Source: UBA1081 sp045537555 (GTDB lineage: Bacteria; Bacillota; Clostridia; Oscillospirales; Acutalibacteraceae). From it: a DNA stretch of 28,427 nt. A program made the translations under genes and the position numbers. This document shows positions 1-9,181 of the stretch, in pieces. How positions within the stretch are numbered: the stretch's first letter is position 1; each line of letters begins with the position of its first letter. The stretch spans positions 1 to 28,427 of the forward strand of contig JAZSPR010000120.1 in the NCBI GenBank assembly GCA_045537555.1. Reading direction: 5' to 3'. The notes under the pieces were generated by a model. The model was not told the DNA's origin and ran no database searches. It saw only the letters and a list, made by a program, of their open reading frames with translations.

Positions 1-11
1 TATTACAATAA

Positions 12-140
12 ATTCATTGAATCAATTTGTTCGTTTTGCGAAAATCAGAGATTTTCGATTTGTCTTCGACAAATACGGACCGATGTGGGCATCGGTCCCT
101 ACGATTGGTTTATTCAAACATCCCGACAAATTCTGATTTG
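12..140. repeat. Hairpin-array intergenic element, copy A
   Basis: Non-coding stretch made of consecutive short palindromes: ATTCA/TGAAT at 12-22, CGAAAATC-AGA-GATTTTCG at 39-57, ATTTGTC-TTC-GACAAAT at 58-74, a 9-bp stem with a TGGG loop at 77-98 followed by CTACGA, and CAAAT-TCTG-ATTTG at 127-140. The 17 bases at 124-140 are the exact reverse complement of 28233-28249 in copy C. The region lies just beyond the terminator of the esterase gene. I see no protein-coding sign in it. Confidence 0.7.
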
Positions 141-150
141 CCTACAATAA

Positions 151-177
151 AAAGCAGTCTTTTTTACAGACTGCTTT
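151..177 (-). terminator. Rho-independent terminator of the glycan operon
   Basis: Perfect 10-bp inverted repeat (aaagcagtct at 151-160, agactgcttt at 168-177) with a 7-base loop. Read on the minus strand the stem is followed by a T-rich run (TTTTTATT). It sits 8 bases after the stop codon of the esterase gene. Confidence 0.85.
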
Positions 178-184
178 TATTATT

Positions 185-2383
185 TTATGCTATTTTTGAA
201 ATAAGGGTCATGAAGAACATTGCTATAACTTTGACAATATTCGGGAGCTTTGTGAGGTCAACTTCAGGTGATTTTTCTTCACCCGATTCAGGTGAAAAAT
301 CAATATCATCAAAACTCAGCTCAGCACCTTTGCCTTTGAAACAGAATTCAAGTGAGCTGAAATTATCAATAGTGTCATTCTTAAAACTTATACCGTAATC
401 CACACCGTAAAGATACAGAGTTTCTATATCAATTTCAATTTCATGCCACTTGCCGTCTGCGGGAATGACAATGTTTTCATCCGAAGAAGAATACCACGCA
501 ACCGTACCGTTATAAAGTTTCAGTTTTTCAAAAACAACTTCATCGGCTGAATCGTTACGTACACGGAAAGAAATCTTTCCGTAATTGCCGTAATTCAGCT
601 CCTCGCTGAGGAATCTTATAGCCGTAAGACCTTTCTTAACCGAAGTCATCGGGCTTATATAGAAATTTTCTTCTTTTGCTGTAATTTTAAGACCTTTTTC
701 ACCGCTGAATGCAGAATCTGCGTCAATAGTGATTTCCGCATTATTTCCCGACCAGGCATTGTATTCTGCTGTGTAAATATCGTCTTTAATGTGGAAAACC
801 GTATCTGTTTCGCAGTCTGCCCACTGTTTTTCATACCAGCTCTTTGAGTTGTCGGTCATATTGACTGTAAAGGGGCTGACGGGAAGTGTTTTTTCACCGT
901 CAAGAGATGCATAAAGGTTTGCTGTCTGATTGCCGAGAGCATAGGCATACGTCACGCTTACGGGCTCTGCCACCTTACTGCTGAATACTTCGATTGTGTC
1001 TTTACCCGTGATAACTGCATCAGCCTGAACATAGATATTGTCTTTTCCTGCAATCGCAAAGCCTCTGATAAGACCGTCAGCTACAAGTCCGTCACCCGTA
1101 TTACTGAGTGTGACTGTAACTTTTCCGTTTTTCACTTCATAATTTTCAACCGTTGCAGATGTGTAATCATAACCGCCGCCGTAAACAAGACCGTTTGCGC
1201 AGAAAGCCATTCTTTCACCTATGGGCTGTTTTGTGTCGGGATGAATCGCACCCATTTCGCTGACATATGTCAGAGGTACATCATAAATTGAAACAACAGC
1301 TCTTGAATCAGCCTCTTTTTTCTGCATTTCAGCAAAGCCGATGTTCATATCAGAGAGGTCTGTACCGTTGGGTTTATGATACTGATATGATGCAAGCTGT
1401 GTCCATACAACGGGCAGAAGTCCTTCACAACTGAAATACTCTGAATATGACTTCTGCATAAGGTCAAACATCATTTCATACTGCTCGGGAGACTTACCGT
1501 ATATAACATCCGTTTCACCCTGATACCATATCATACCCGAAGGTCTGAAATGAGTAAGAGGTGCAATTTTGAGATTGAAATTGCAGGTCATATCATAATA
1601 AATGCTTCTTTCGGCTTCATTCCATGTGTCTGCATCATAGTATTCACCGTAGCTTTTCAGCATACTTTTAACATTTTCATTGCCGTCAATGGCTTCTCTT
1701 GAAATCCACGAAGAAATCGCACTTCCGCCGAGAGGAACATTGAGAATACCCACGGGCATACCGAGTTCTTCGGTCATTTCTTTTGCAAAATAATATGCAA
1801 CGGCACTCATTTCGTAAATTCTTGCATTGTCACCCGTTACCCATGAAGCACCGACAATATCACTCTGAGGGGCACAGGGTACAAGTGCAGTACTGCCTTT
1901 ATATTCATTCACGGGAGGAACAAGAAGAACACGGATATCGTCACCGAGCTTTTCACGGTTTTCATACATTTTCACACCGTTTTTCTCCTGAGCGAGTGGA
2001 TATTGCATATTGCTCTGTCCGCTTGCAATCCAGAGTTCACCGAAAACAACATCTTCGAGTGTTTCAAAAACAAAGCCGCTGTTTTTCACAACAATTTCAT
2101 ATTCATCGAAACTTCCCGAAGGTGCATCGAATGAAACGGCAAAAGTGCCGTCCGATTCAACTTGTGACTCACCTGATGCAATCAGATTATTGTTTTTATC
2201 ATAAAGCTCCGCTGTGACCGAACCGCCTGAAGCCGTACCTGAAATTACGGCTTCCTTATTCTGTGCAAAAAGCATTGAATCACCGTAAAATGTGTAAAGT
2301 GCTGCATCAGTCTTTGCAAAAGCCACCGTAGAAATACCGCAGAGCATTGCAACGCAAAGGATAAGCGATAAAAACTTCTTCAT
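185..2383 (-). CDS. Secreted SGNH hydrolase, sialate O-acetylesterase-like
   Basis: Predicted extracellular carbohydrate esterase of the sialate O-acetylesterase (SASA) family, which removes O-acetyl groups from sugars. Residues 1-23 form a signal peptide (MKKFLSLILC..., AFA cleavage site). The family's block I is GQSNM with the presumed nucleophile Ser124, a second block is WYQGE at 286-290, and the presumed catalytic His is His381 in HPDTKQ. Residues about 25-110 look like a beta-sandwich lead-in. Residues about 520-700 resemble a carbohydrate-binding beta-sandwich. The last 20 residues are hydrophobic with few charges, unlike a classical sortase signal. The start has an AAGGAG site upstream. 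It is the last gene of the operon, 38 bp after wecB, so it may trim acetyl groups on the exported glycan; the true substrate is unknown, and xylan or other acetylated sugars are possible. Confidence 0.85.
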   Translation of the reverse strand: MKKFLSLILCVAMLCGISTVAFAKTDAALYTFYGDSMLFAQNKEAVISGTASGGSVTAELYDKNNNLIASGESQVESDGTFAVSFDAPSGSFDEYEIVVKNSGFVFETLEDVVFGELWIASGQSNMQYPLAQEKNGVKMYENREKLGDDIRVLLVPPVNEYKGSTALVPCAPQSDIVGASWVTGDNARIYEMSAVAYYFAKEMTEELGMPVGILNVPLGGSAISSWISREAIDGNENVKSMLKSYGEYYDADTWNEAERSIYYDMTCNFNLKIAPLTHFRPSGMIWYQGETDVIYGKSPEQYEMMFDLMQKSYSEYFSCEGLLPVVWTQLASYQYHKPNGTDLSDMNIGFAEMQKKEADSRAVVSIYDVPLTYVSEMGAIHPDTKQPIGERMAFCANGLVYGGGYDYTSATVENYEVKNGKVTVTLSNTGDGLVADGLIRGFAIAGKDNIYVQADAVITGKDTIEVFSSKVAEPVSVTYAYALGNQTANLYASLDGEKTLPVSPFTVNMTDNSKSWYEKQWADCETDTVFHIKDDIYTAEYNAWSGNNAEITIDADSAFSGEKGLKITAKEENFYISPMTSVKKGLTAIRFLSEELNYGNYGKISFRVRNDSADEVVFEKLKLYNGTVAWYSSSDENIVIPADGKWHEIEIDIETLYLYGVDYGISFKNDTIDNFSSLEFCFKGKGAELSFDDIDFSPESGEEKSPEVDLTKLPNIVKVIAMFFMTLISKIA

Positions 2384-2421
2384 ACCGTGTGCATCTCCTT
2401 TTGAATCAATCTGAAATTATT

Positions 2422-3537
2422 TTATATTTCAATTTCTTCTGTTTTGCCGTATTCAAGAATATCGGCAATTCTTGAGCTTGCTTTTCCGTCACCGTAAGGA
2501 TTGGAAGCCTTGCTCATTTTTTCATATTCTGTTTTATCTTCAAGAAGAGTTTTGAATGTGTTGTAGATAAATTCTTCATCTGTACCTACAAGCTTGAGTG
2601 TACCTGCTTTTATGCCTTCGGGACGTTCTGTTGTGTCGCGCATAACAAGAACGGGTTTACCAAGAGAGGGAGCTTCCTCCTGAACACCGCCGCTGTCTGT
2701 GAGAATAAGATAAGAACGGGCAAGGAAGTTATGAAAATCAAGAACATCAAGAGGCTCAATGATATGAACTCTGTCGTCATCGCCGAAAACTTCCTTTGCG
2801 GCTTCACGCACAACGGGATTCATATGAATCGGGTAAATAACCTTAATATCGGGTGTTTCGTCAATAATTCTCTTGATTGCTCTGAACATATGACGCATTG
2901 GCTCGCCGAGATTTTCTCTTCTGTGAGCCGTGAGCATAATAAGTCTTGAATCACTTGCCCATTCAAGCTCAGGATGAGAATAATCATCACGGACTGTTGT
3001 TTTCAGAGCATCAATTGCCGTATTACCTGTTATGTAGATAGTCTCTGCATCTTTGCCTTCTTTAAGAAGATTGTCCTTTGACATCTGTGTAGGTGCAAAA
3101 TTATATTTTGAAATGATACTTACAGCCTGACGGTTGAACTCTTCGGGATAAGGAGAATATATATTGTATGTACGAAGACCTGCTTCAACATGACCGATGG
3201 GAATCTGCATATAGAAGCAAGCAAGAGCAGTTACGAATGTTGTTGAAGTGTCACCGTGAACAAGAACAACATCGGGCTTTACTTCTTCAAGCACTCCCTT
3301 GATACCCATAAGGATATTTGTTGTGATATCGAAGAGAGTCTGTCTGTCTTTCATAATTGAAAGGTCATAATCGGGCACAACGCCGAATGTATCAAGAACG
3401 GCGTCGAGCATCTGTCTGTGCTGACCTGTTACGCATACAACAGTTTTGAGATTTTCTCTTTTTTTCAGTTCAAGAACAAGAGGACACATTTTGATAGCCT
3501 CGGGTCTTGTACCGAATACAAGCATTACAGTTTTCAT
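2422..3537 (-). CDS. wecB: UDP-N-acetylglucosamine 2-epimerase (non-hydrolysing)
   Basis: Cytoplasmic enzyme interconverting UDP-GlcNAc and UDP-ManNAc. The 371-aa length is typical. Conserved family features are the N-terminal FGTRPEAIK, GDTSTT with Asp96, HVEAGLRT with Glu118, PEEFNRQ with Glu132 and TAHRREN with His205, which match the known catalytic set of bacterial WecB/MnaA, and SGGVQEEAP in the UDP-binding C-terminal half. The start is preceded by AAGGAG. It lies 12 bp after wecC, whose product uses its product UDP-ManNAc, so the pair makes UDP-ManNAcA. Alternative name mnaA. No anomalies seen. Confidence 0.96.
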   Translation of the reverse strand: MKTVMLVFGTRPEAIKMCPLVLELKKRENLKTVVCVTGQHRQMLDAVLDTFGVVPDYDLSIMKDRQTLFDITTNILMGIKGVLEEVKPDVVLVHGDTSTTFVTALACFYMQIPIGHVEAGLRTYNIYSPYPEEFNRQAVSIISKYNFAPTQMSKDNLLKEGKDAETIYITGNTAIDALKTTVRDDYSHPELEWASDSRLIMLTAHRRENLGEPMRHMFRAIKRIIDETPDIKVIYPIHMNPVVREAAKEVFGDDDRVHIIEPLDVLDFHNFLARSYLILTDSGGVQEEAPSLGKPVLVMRDTTERPEGIKAGTLKLVGTDEEFIYNTFKTLLEDKTEYEKMSKASNPYGDGKASSRIADILEYGKTEEIEI

Positions 3538-3549
3538 GTCTTTTCTCCT

Positions 3550-4770
3550 TTATAATCTGTAAGTTCCTTCAATCGAGCAGATATTTCTTGTATCAAGAAT
3601 AACTTTACCCTTAAGCTTATCCATATTTTCCTTTATTTCATTATGAGCCACGAGCAGAACAACAAGCTCAACATCATTAAGGAATGCATCAAGGTCGTGA
3701 TACTGATTTTCGACCATATCTGTTTTTATGAACGGGTCGTATACCTTTACACCGTAAGCCAGATGTCTTTCCATGCTTTCGAGCATCTGGAGTGTGGGGC
3801 TTTCACGGACATCGTCAACATTTTCCTTATATGTCAGACCGTAGAAACCGACCTTTGAGACATCCTTTATGCCGTTTTCTTTCATGATGTTATAAATTCT
3901 TTCAAGAACGAAATCGGGCATTGAGTCATTTATAAGTCTTGCCTGCTTGATAAGGTTTGAATATGTGGGATAGTCACCCACAAGGAACCACGGGTCAACG
4001 GAAATACAATGACCTCCTACACCGGGACCGGGTGAAAGAATGTTTACTCGGGGGTGTTTATTTGCAATTCTGATGATTTCATAAACATCCATATTGTCGC
4101 TTCTGCAGATTTTTACAAGCTCATTTGCAAATGCGATGTTGATATCTCTGAATGTGTTTTCAACAACCTTTGTCATTTCTGCAGTTCTGATATCTGTTAC
4201 AACAATTTCACCCTGACAGAATGATGCATAAAGTTCCTTTACCTTTTTGCCGATTGCCTTATCGTCAGCACCGATAGTTCTTGAGTTATGAAGAAGCTCA
4301 TAAACCATATTGCCGGGGATAATTCTTTCGGGGGCGTGAACGAGATTGATATCTTCACCGATGACGAAACCGTTCTTTTCTATAACAGGACGGACGTATC
4401 TGTCGATAGTGCCGGGAGAAACTGTTGATTCAATTACAACCGTTGCACCCTTGGGGCATACTGCCATAACCTGCTTAACGGCAGCAACAACATATGCGGG
4501 GTCAATTCTTTTTGTCTCCTTGTCATAGGGAGTGGGAACAGCAACGATGTACATATCAGTTTTCTGATACTCTGTTGAGAACTTTATTCCGCAGTTAACA
4601 GCATCATTGAAAAGTTCATCAAGACCTGCTTCTTCAAAGGTTGTTTTTCCTGCATTGAGTGTGGCAACAAGCTCCTTGTTGTAGTCTGTCCCCACAACCT
4701 CAACACCGTGAGATGCAAACATCAATGCTGTGGGCAGACCGATATAACCGAGACCTATAATATTAATCAT
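3550..4770 (-). CDS. wecC: UDP-N-acetyl-D-mannosamine dehydrogenase
   Basis: NAD-dependent four-electron oxidation of UDP-ManNAc to UDP-ManNAcA in the cytoplasm. The UDP-glucose/GDP-mannose dehydrogenase fold is clear: N-terminal Rossmann motif GLGYIG at 6-11, STVSPGT at 116-121, the central helix with Lys201 in AEMTKVVENTFRD, the catalytic Cys255 in GVGGHCI followed by DPWFL, and YKENVDDVRESP in the C-terminal domain. 406 aa is normal for WecC. Adjacent wecB is the reason for choosing the ManNAc substrate over glucose or GalNAc. Its ATG overlaps the TGA of the upstream glycosyltransferase gene (ATGA), so the two are translationally coupled. Confidence 0.93.
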   Translation of the reverse strand: MINIIGLGYIGLPTALMFASHGVEVVGTDYNKELVATLNAGKTTFEEAGLDELFNDAVNCGIKFSTEYQKTDMYIVAVPTPYDKETKRIDPAYVVAAVKQVMAVCPKGATVVIESTVSPGTIDRYVRPVIEKNGFVIGEDINLVHAPERIIPGNMVYELLHNSRTIGADDKAIGKKVKELYASFCQGEIVVTDIRTAEMTKVVENTFRDINIAFANELVKICRSDNMDVYEIIRIANKHPRVNILSPGPGVGGHCISVDPWFLVGDYPTYSNLIKQARLINDSMPDFVLERIYNIMKENGIKDVSKVGFYGLTYKENVDDVRESPTLQMLESMERHLAYGVKVYDPFIKTDMVENQYHDLDAFLNDVELVVLLVAHNEIKENMDKLKGKVILDTRNICSIEGTYRL

Positions 4771-7700
4771 TTTTCATTTCTCCTTGATTCAATTAATGCA
4801 ATTTCTTTGCTGATTGTGTATTCTTTTGCAGTCTTGTTTCTGACATGACGAGCGGCATTTTCACTCATCTGCATAAACAGTTCGGGATTTCTGACAAGCT
4901 TCAGAATTCCCTCTGCTACAGCCTGCGCATCCTCTGCGGGAGCTAAGATTCCGCAGTCTTCATTCACAAATTCGGGAATTGCAGCAACGGCATTCGCAAC
5001 GGGGACAAGGCCCGAAGACATTGCTTCGTCCCTTGAAACACCCTGAGTATCCATTCTTGTTGTTGCGATGTAAATGCCGTGTTCTTTATGAAAACCTGCA
5101 ATCTGTGACTGAGTAAAGAATCCTCTGTGAAGATGCACATTGGGGAATTTTTTTAGATTTGCGGTGTCTGTTTCAAATCTTTCGCCGTCACCGTACAGAT
5201 CAAAAGTCATCTGAGAAAACTCTTTTTCGTGACTCAGAATTTCAATTGCCTTCTGAGTTATATCATTTGCATAAGTGAGTGAAGCAAATGATTTTACTGA
5301 CATTATATTAAAACACTGTTCTGCATCCTTTTTCTCATATGAGAACAGGTCTGTATCAATGCAGTTATGAATTACCGAACATTTTGAGTCAAGATTCACT
5401 CCGTAATCCTCTTCAACCTGTTTTCTGAAGAATTCAGATACAAACACAAAATGAATATTATGTTTTTCCGAACATTCAAATACTTCCTTCCAGAGAGCTT
5501 CTCTCTTTGCGGATAATTCTTTTGCTTTTGCAGTTTCTTCCTGCGTTAAAAGGTTGTATTCACGTCTGTGCCATGGCTGGATGTCACTGCCGTGGCTCCA
5601 TATGATAAGGTTGATTTTATTAAGGTTATCCTTGAGTGCATTCCATATAACACGGCTGAGGAAATGAACACAGACAGTTTTTATCTGCCCTGATTTTATT
5701 GCACTTACAATTGTATCTCCGCCGCCGTTTGTAATGCTTACATTGTCAAATTCCCTGAATCCCGCTTCATCACGCATATTTATGCACATCGTGTCTGCCG
5801 TAAAACCCTGCTGTCTGTAAAGAAGATTGCGTCTGTGAACAAACATGTGATTATAAAGATTATCATAAGAGGGATAATAATCGGAGATGAGAAGTGTATC
5901 ACTCTTTGTAAGAAGCGGTGTTGCCGTACCGTTATCAAGGTTTCCGCTTACAACCGTTCCTGTGAATTCACGCAGTCCGGGGCCCGTAACTTTTATTGCA
6001 AGAGTAAATGTTTTTGCACCTTCGGGAATTTCTGCATTGAGAACTCTGTTACACACTCCGCCCGACGCAGATATTTTTTCACCTGATGCATCATTGAAAA
6101 TACAGAAACATCTTGCGTTAAGTTCTCCCGTACCGTAAAATGCAACACTTATTTTTCCCGTATCATTGAATTCAGTCACATCAAATTCCTGACTGAATCT
6201 TACATATTCACTTGTATCCTCGGGAAGAGAAGACATCACCTTGAACTTACCCGCAAGGTAGCTTGTCTCTACGGATTTTACTTTTGTTGCAACGGAATCT
6301 GCCATTTCTTTTGATGAAAGAGCAAAAATATCGGTTTCCATTGCTTTTTCTTTGACTTTCTGTATCGCAGATTCTATTCTTTCCATAGATATACCCTTAT
6401 CTGCAATATAAAGGTCATCAACCTTTTCACATCTGTCACAAATGCAATTTTTACAGTAATTGAATTCATCAACACACAGAAAATCGCCCTGAATCTCCAT
6501 TCCCGATGCAAATTCTTTTATATCTGAGATTTTTTCAGCCTTTACAACTGCACGGGTGCTGAAAAGGGAGTCACAGGGTTTGTATGTCCCCTCAGTACCG
6601 TTAAGTGTAAAACCGTTTTCATCTTTTGTATAGAAATGCTGTTTACCGAAGCCGTCTGCCTGACTGTATCTTACCGAAAGAATCAGGTCTGTAAGATAAT
6701 TTTCGCCGTAATAATCATCGGGTGAGAATGATGCGACAAATCCGTCTGCAACACTCACATTTTCTTCACTTGTAAATACAAGTGTCTTTTTATCATAAGT
6801 CTGTCCGGCGAAAGAAGCTTTTACTCTCTCTTTTTCATCCTGTGTCTGTGCCGAAGAAACAACGGTAACATGAGGCATCTGCACTTTCATATCTTTGCCG
6901 AAAACTTTATGAGCAATATAGCCGAGTCTGTCTTCGCAAAGATGATGTTTCATAACTTCCCTGAGACCTGCAAGACGGTACTTTCTGTACATTTCGGGTG
7001 TTGCACAGAATCTGTCAAGCTGAGCTGTCATTTCATCGGCATTATCGGTTGAAATTGCAAGGTCGCCGAGAATATTTTTTACACCCTGTGAAAAATTACC
7101 CACAGTTACGGTGTTTGATGCAAGAAGTTCATATCCTCTTCTTGCAAACATAGTCTGAGACTGACTTACGGTACATGTATTGATGCCGTAATTATAGCCT
7201 TTGTATGCTATGTGTATATCTTCGGGTTCAAGTTTACCCATTATCATCTTGTTATAACGTGCGGGGAATGCATACTGAAGATTACCTGAGCCGTAATTAC
7301 GGTCATAAATCTCCATTCCGTTACGTTTTTCAATAGCATCTGCAAAAGCATCAAATACTCTTGAACGCTCTTTATAACGGTGGAAATATGTTCCCGCATA
7401 ACAGAACTTATCTTTTCTGTTATGGATTTCAATGGGGTTATGAACAACAGGCTGTGCTGAAAATGAAAGGAAATATACATTTGTGTGAAGAAGTGTTCTG
7501 ATATATCTTTCTATGCAGTCATAATCTGTTGTAAAAACAATATCGGCACACGATGCCGCCGCCATGAATACATCTGTATGAACTGGGTCTTCCTTATTCC
7601 AGAAAATAACGGGAATACCCTTTCTGTGACAGTAATCAGTCATATCATAAAGCTCTTTACTGCCTGTTGAAACCTTTTTGAACCATGAATCATTCTTGCC

Positions 7701-7988
7701 GTGCCATGTTGATTCAAGGAAAAATAAATCAGGCTTGCATTCTTCAAGCTGATTAAACCAGTCATCGGAAGTTATTTCAAAAAGCTGACATTCACTTCTG
7801 AAGTTGCCTACGGTAAACGGATCCATAACAGCTGCAACTTTCAGTTTTTTCAGTTCATTACAGTCTGTTGCAAAAAAACCGTTTTCGGAACCTTTCAGAT
7901 TCATTCCGTACTGATTAAGAATCTTTGCAAGAGTTACTTTTCTTTTTTTAAGCTCACGGATACAATTATCTATATCTCTTATATTCAT
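4767..7988 (-). CDS. Multidomain glycosyltransferase (CgeB-like plus GT4)
   Basis: Large cytoplasmic glycosyltransferase, 1073 aa, probably adding more than one sugar of the exported glycan. Residues about 50-365 look like the CgeB-like GT-B family (FARRGYELLAS near 285). Residues about 372-470 resemble a shrunken GT2 domain (VTVVSSAQTQ..., SFAGQTYDKK). A cysteine cluster C-x2-C-x-C-x2-C sits near 505-520. Residues about 590-690 look like a carbohydrate-binding beta-sandwich. Residues about 698-1065 are a GT4 domain with VSVIHN-like strands, LYGDGERF, and the GT4 signature SRDEAMSSGLVPVAN near 985. No signal peptide or membrane span. The ribosome site is weak (TAAGGTG 15 bases upstream), suggesting coupling to the small gene before it, whose stop is 12 bases upstream. 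Domain limits are by eye; acceptor and donor are not predictable, though UDP-ManNAcA or UDP-ManNAc from the next genes are likely donors. Confidence 0.85.
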   Translation of the reverse strand: MNIRDIDNCIRELKKRKVTLAKILNQYGMNLKGSENGFFATDCNELKKLKVAAVMDPFTVGNFRSECQLFEITSDDWFNQLEECKPDLFFLESTWHGKNDSWFKKVSTGSKELYDMTDYCHRKGIPVIFWNKEDPVHTDVFMAAASCADIVFTTDYDCIERYIRTLLHTNVYFLSFSAQPVVHNPIEIHNRKDKFCYAGTYFHRYKERSRVFDAFADAIEKRNGMEIYDRNYGSGNLQYAFPARYNKMIMGKLEPEDIHIAYKGYNYGINTCTVSQSQTMFARRGYELLASNTVTVGNFSQGVKNILGDLAISTDNADEMTAQLDRFCATPEMYRKYRLAGLREVMKHHLCEDRLGYIAHKVFGKDMKVQMPHVTVVSSAQTQDEKERVKASFAGQTYDKKTLVFTSEENVSVADGFVASFSPDDYYGENYLTDLILSVRYSQADGFGKQHFYTKDENGFTLNGTEGTYKPCDSLFSTRAVVKAEKISDIKEFASGMEIQGDFLCVDEFNYCKNCICDRCEKVDDLYIADKGISMERIESAIQKVKEKAMETDIFALSSKEMADSVATKVKSVETSYLAGKFKVMSSLPEDTSEYVRFSQEFDVTEFNDTGKISVAFYGTGELNARCFCIFNDASGEKISASGGVCNRVLNAEIPEGAKTFTLAIKVTGPGLREFTGTVVSGNLDNGTATPLLTKSDTLLISDYYPSYDNLYNHMFVHRRNLLYRQQGFTADTMCINMRDEAGFREFDNVSITNGGGDTIVSAIKSGQIKTVCVHFLSRVIWNALKDNLNKINLIIWSHGSDIQPWHRREYNLLTQEETAKAKELSAKREALWKEVFECSEKHNIHFVFVSEFFRKQVEEDYGVNLDSKCSVIHNCIDTDLFSYEKKDAEQCFNIMSVKSFASLTYANDITQKAIEILSHEKEFSQMTFDLYGDGERFETDTANLKKFPNVHLHRGFFTQSQIAGFHKEHGIYIATTRMDTQGVSRDEAMSSGLVPVANAVAAIPEFVNEDCGILAPAEDAQAVAEGILKLVRNPELFMQMSENAARHVRNKTAKEYTISKEIALIESRRNEK

Positions 7989-8000
7989 AACCGTTAATCA

Positions 8001-8321
8001 CTACACCTTACGATCAATATATCTGTGTTTGAGTTCACGAAGATTTCTGTAAATTTTAAAAAGAATTTTTCCTATCGGGTTATTCTCTATTCTTGCAAAC
8101 TTATATTTGAGCTCCGAATTTTGCGATTTGAGAGCAGTCAACTGAACTTCATAACGACGCATTTCAGTTTTAACGGAACTGAGCATATTTATCTGGTTAT
8201 TTATATCGTCATAGCAAGCCTTTATTTCAGCCGCAAGACGCATATTTTCCTGTCTGAGCCCTTCATTTTCTTCTTTAAGAAGCAGGTTTTCCTCTTTCAG
8301 GCGTAAAAGTTCTTCATTCAT
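8001..8321 (-). CDS. Small coiled-coil protein of the glycan operon
   Basis: 106-aa protein with no recognised catalytic domain. Residues 1-80 are strongly heptad-like, rich in Leu, Glu, Lys and Asn (LLRLKEENLLLKEENEGL, then ..LSSVKTEMRRYEVQL), predicting a long parallel coiled coil. The C-terminal 25 residues are basic and aromatic (ILFKIYRNLRELKHRYIDRK) and could be an amphipathic membrane-binding helix. It sits between the ABC exporter ATPase (20 bp) and the glycosyltransferase (12 bp), so it may hold the transferase near the exporter or act in chain-length control. Such coiled-coil pieces are often found joined to capsule or O-antigen glycosyltransferases. The function is inference from position and shape only. 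Confidence 0.7.
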   Translation of the reverse strand: MNEELLRLKEENLLLKEENEGLRQENMRLAAEIKACYDDINNQINMLSSVKTEMRRYEVQLTALKSQNSELKYKFARIENNPIGKILFKIYRNLRELKHRYIDRKV

Positions 8322-8340
8322 CCTCTGACACCTCTTAAAA

Positions 8341-9171
8341 TCACATGCCGCATTTTTCCTGATATTTTTTCAGTTCAGGAGTCAGCTTTTTTCTCTGCTG
8401 TGCATTCATGGCATTGAATTCTTTCGCAAATTCGCAATAAGGTTTTATTATTTCATCAGGTCTTCCCTGACCTATCATTTTCCCGTAATGAAGCCATACA
8501 ACTCTGTCACAGAATGTTGTCATTGCAGAAACTGCGTGACTGACAAATACGATTGTCTTTCCGTTTTTCTTAAATTCTTCAACTTTCTGAAGGCACTTGT
8601 CCGTAAAACTTGAGTCGCCTACGGAAAGTGCTTCGTCAATAATAAGTATATCGGGGTCAATATGAACGGCAACCGCAAAACCGAGTCTTGAACGCATTCC
8701 GCTTGAATATGTTTTCACGGGCTGGTCAATATGAATGCCTATATCGGCAAAGTCGATGATATCTTTTTCCATTTCATCAATCTGCTTATCGGTATAGCCC
8801 ATCAGAAGACATTTGAATCTGATATTATCTCTGCCGGTAAGCTGGCTTCTCATACCGCTTCTTGCGCAAAGCATACTTACTTCGCCTTTTACATTCACTT
8901 CACCCGAAGTCGGTGCTGTTATGCCTGTTATTATGCTTGCAAGTGTTGATTTGCCGCTTCCGTTAAGCCCGATAAGTCCGACACACTCGCCCTTTTTCAT
9001 TTCAAGGCTTATATCATCAAGTGCACGGAATGTTTTCGTACCGCTCTTCTGAAAAACAAGAGCTTTCAGCTTTGCCGCAGTTGATGAATACAGCGGATAA
9101 TCTTTAACTATATTTCTGCAGGTAACTACTGTCTCTTCCTCGGAGGAACTGTTTATCTTTTCTGTATCCAT
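8341..9171 (-). CDS. ABC transporter ATPase for polysaccharide export
   Basis: ATPase of the Wzt/TagH/RfbE family powering export of the glycan across the membrane with the upstream permease. With the start used here (276 aa): Walker A GLNGSGKST at 68-76, signature YSSGM at 155-159, Walker B ILIIDE at 175-180, and switch His212. An upstream in-frame ATG at 9195 exists, but AAGGAGG is 5 bases before the ATG at 9171 and overlaps the permease stop codon, so 9171 is preferred and translation is coupled. The protein ends about 25 residues after the ATPase fold and lacks the C-terminal sugar-binding domain of long Wzt proteins, so recognition of a modified chain end by Wzt is not expected. This is closer to teichoic-acid or short O-antigen systems. 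Confidence 0.92.
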   Translation of the reverse strand: MDTEKINSSSEEETVVTCRNIVKDYPLYSSTAAKLKALVFQKSGTKTFRALDDISLEMKKGECVGLIGLNGSGKSTLASIITGITAPTSGEVNVKGEVSMLCARSGMRSQLTGRDNIRFKCLLMGYTDKQIDEMEKDIIDFADIGIHIDQPVKTYSSGMRSRLGFAVAVHIDPDILIIDEALSVGDSSFTDKCLQKVEEFKKNGKTIVFVSHAVSAMTTFCDRVVWLHYGKMIGQGRPDEIIKPYCEFAKEFNAMNAQQRKKLTPELKKYQEKCGM

Positions 9172-9181
9172 ATTTTCCTCC

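Noticed and set aside
27..398. Possible plus-strand coding region at the left edge
   Set aside because: It runs through palindromes and a terminator and lies antisense to the end of the esterase gene, with no ribosome site.
1783..2217. Plus-strand open frames inside the esterase gene
   Set aside because: They are antisense to conserved esterase codons, with no ribosome site or recognisable protein.
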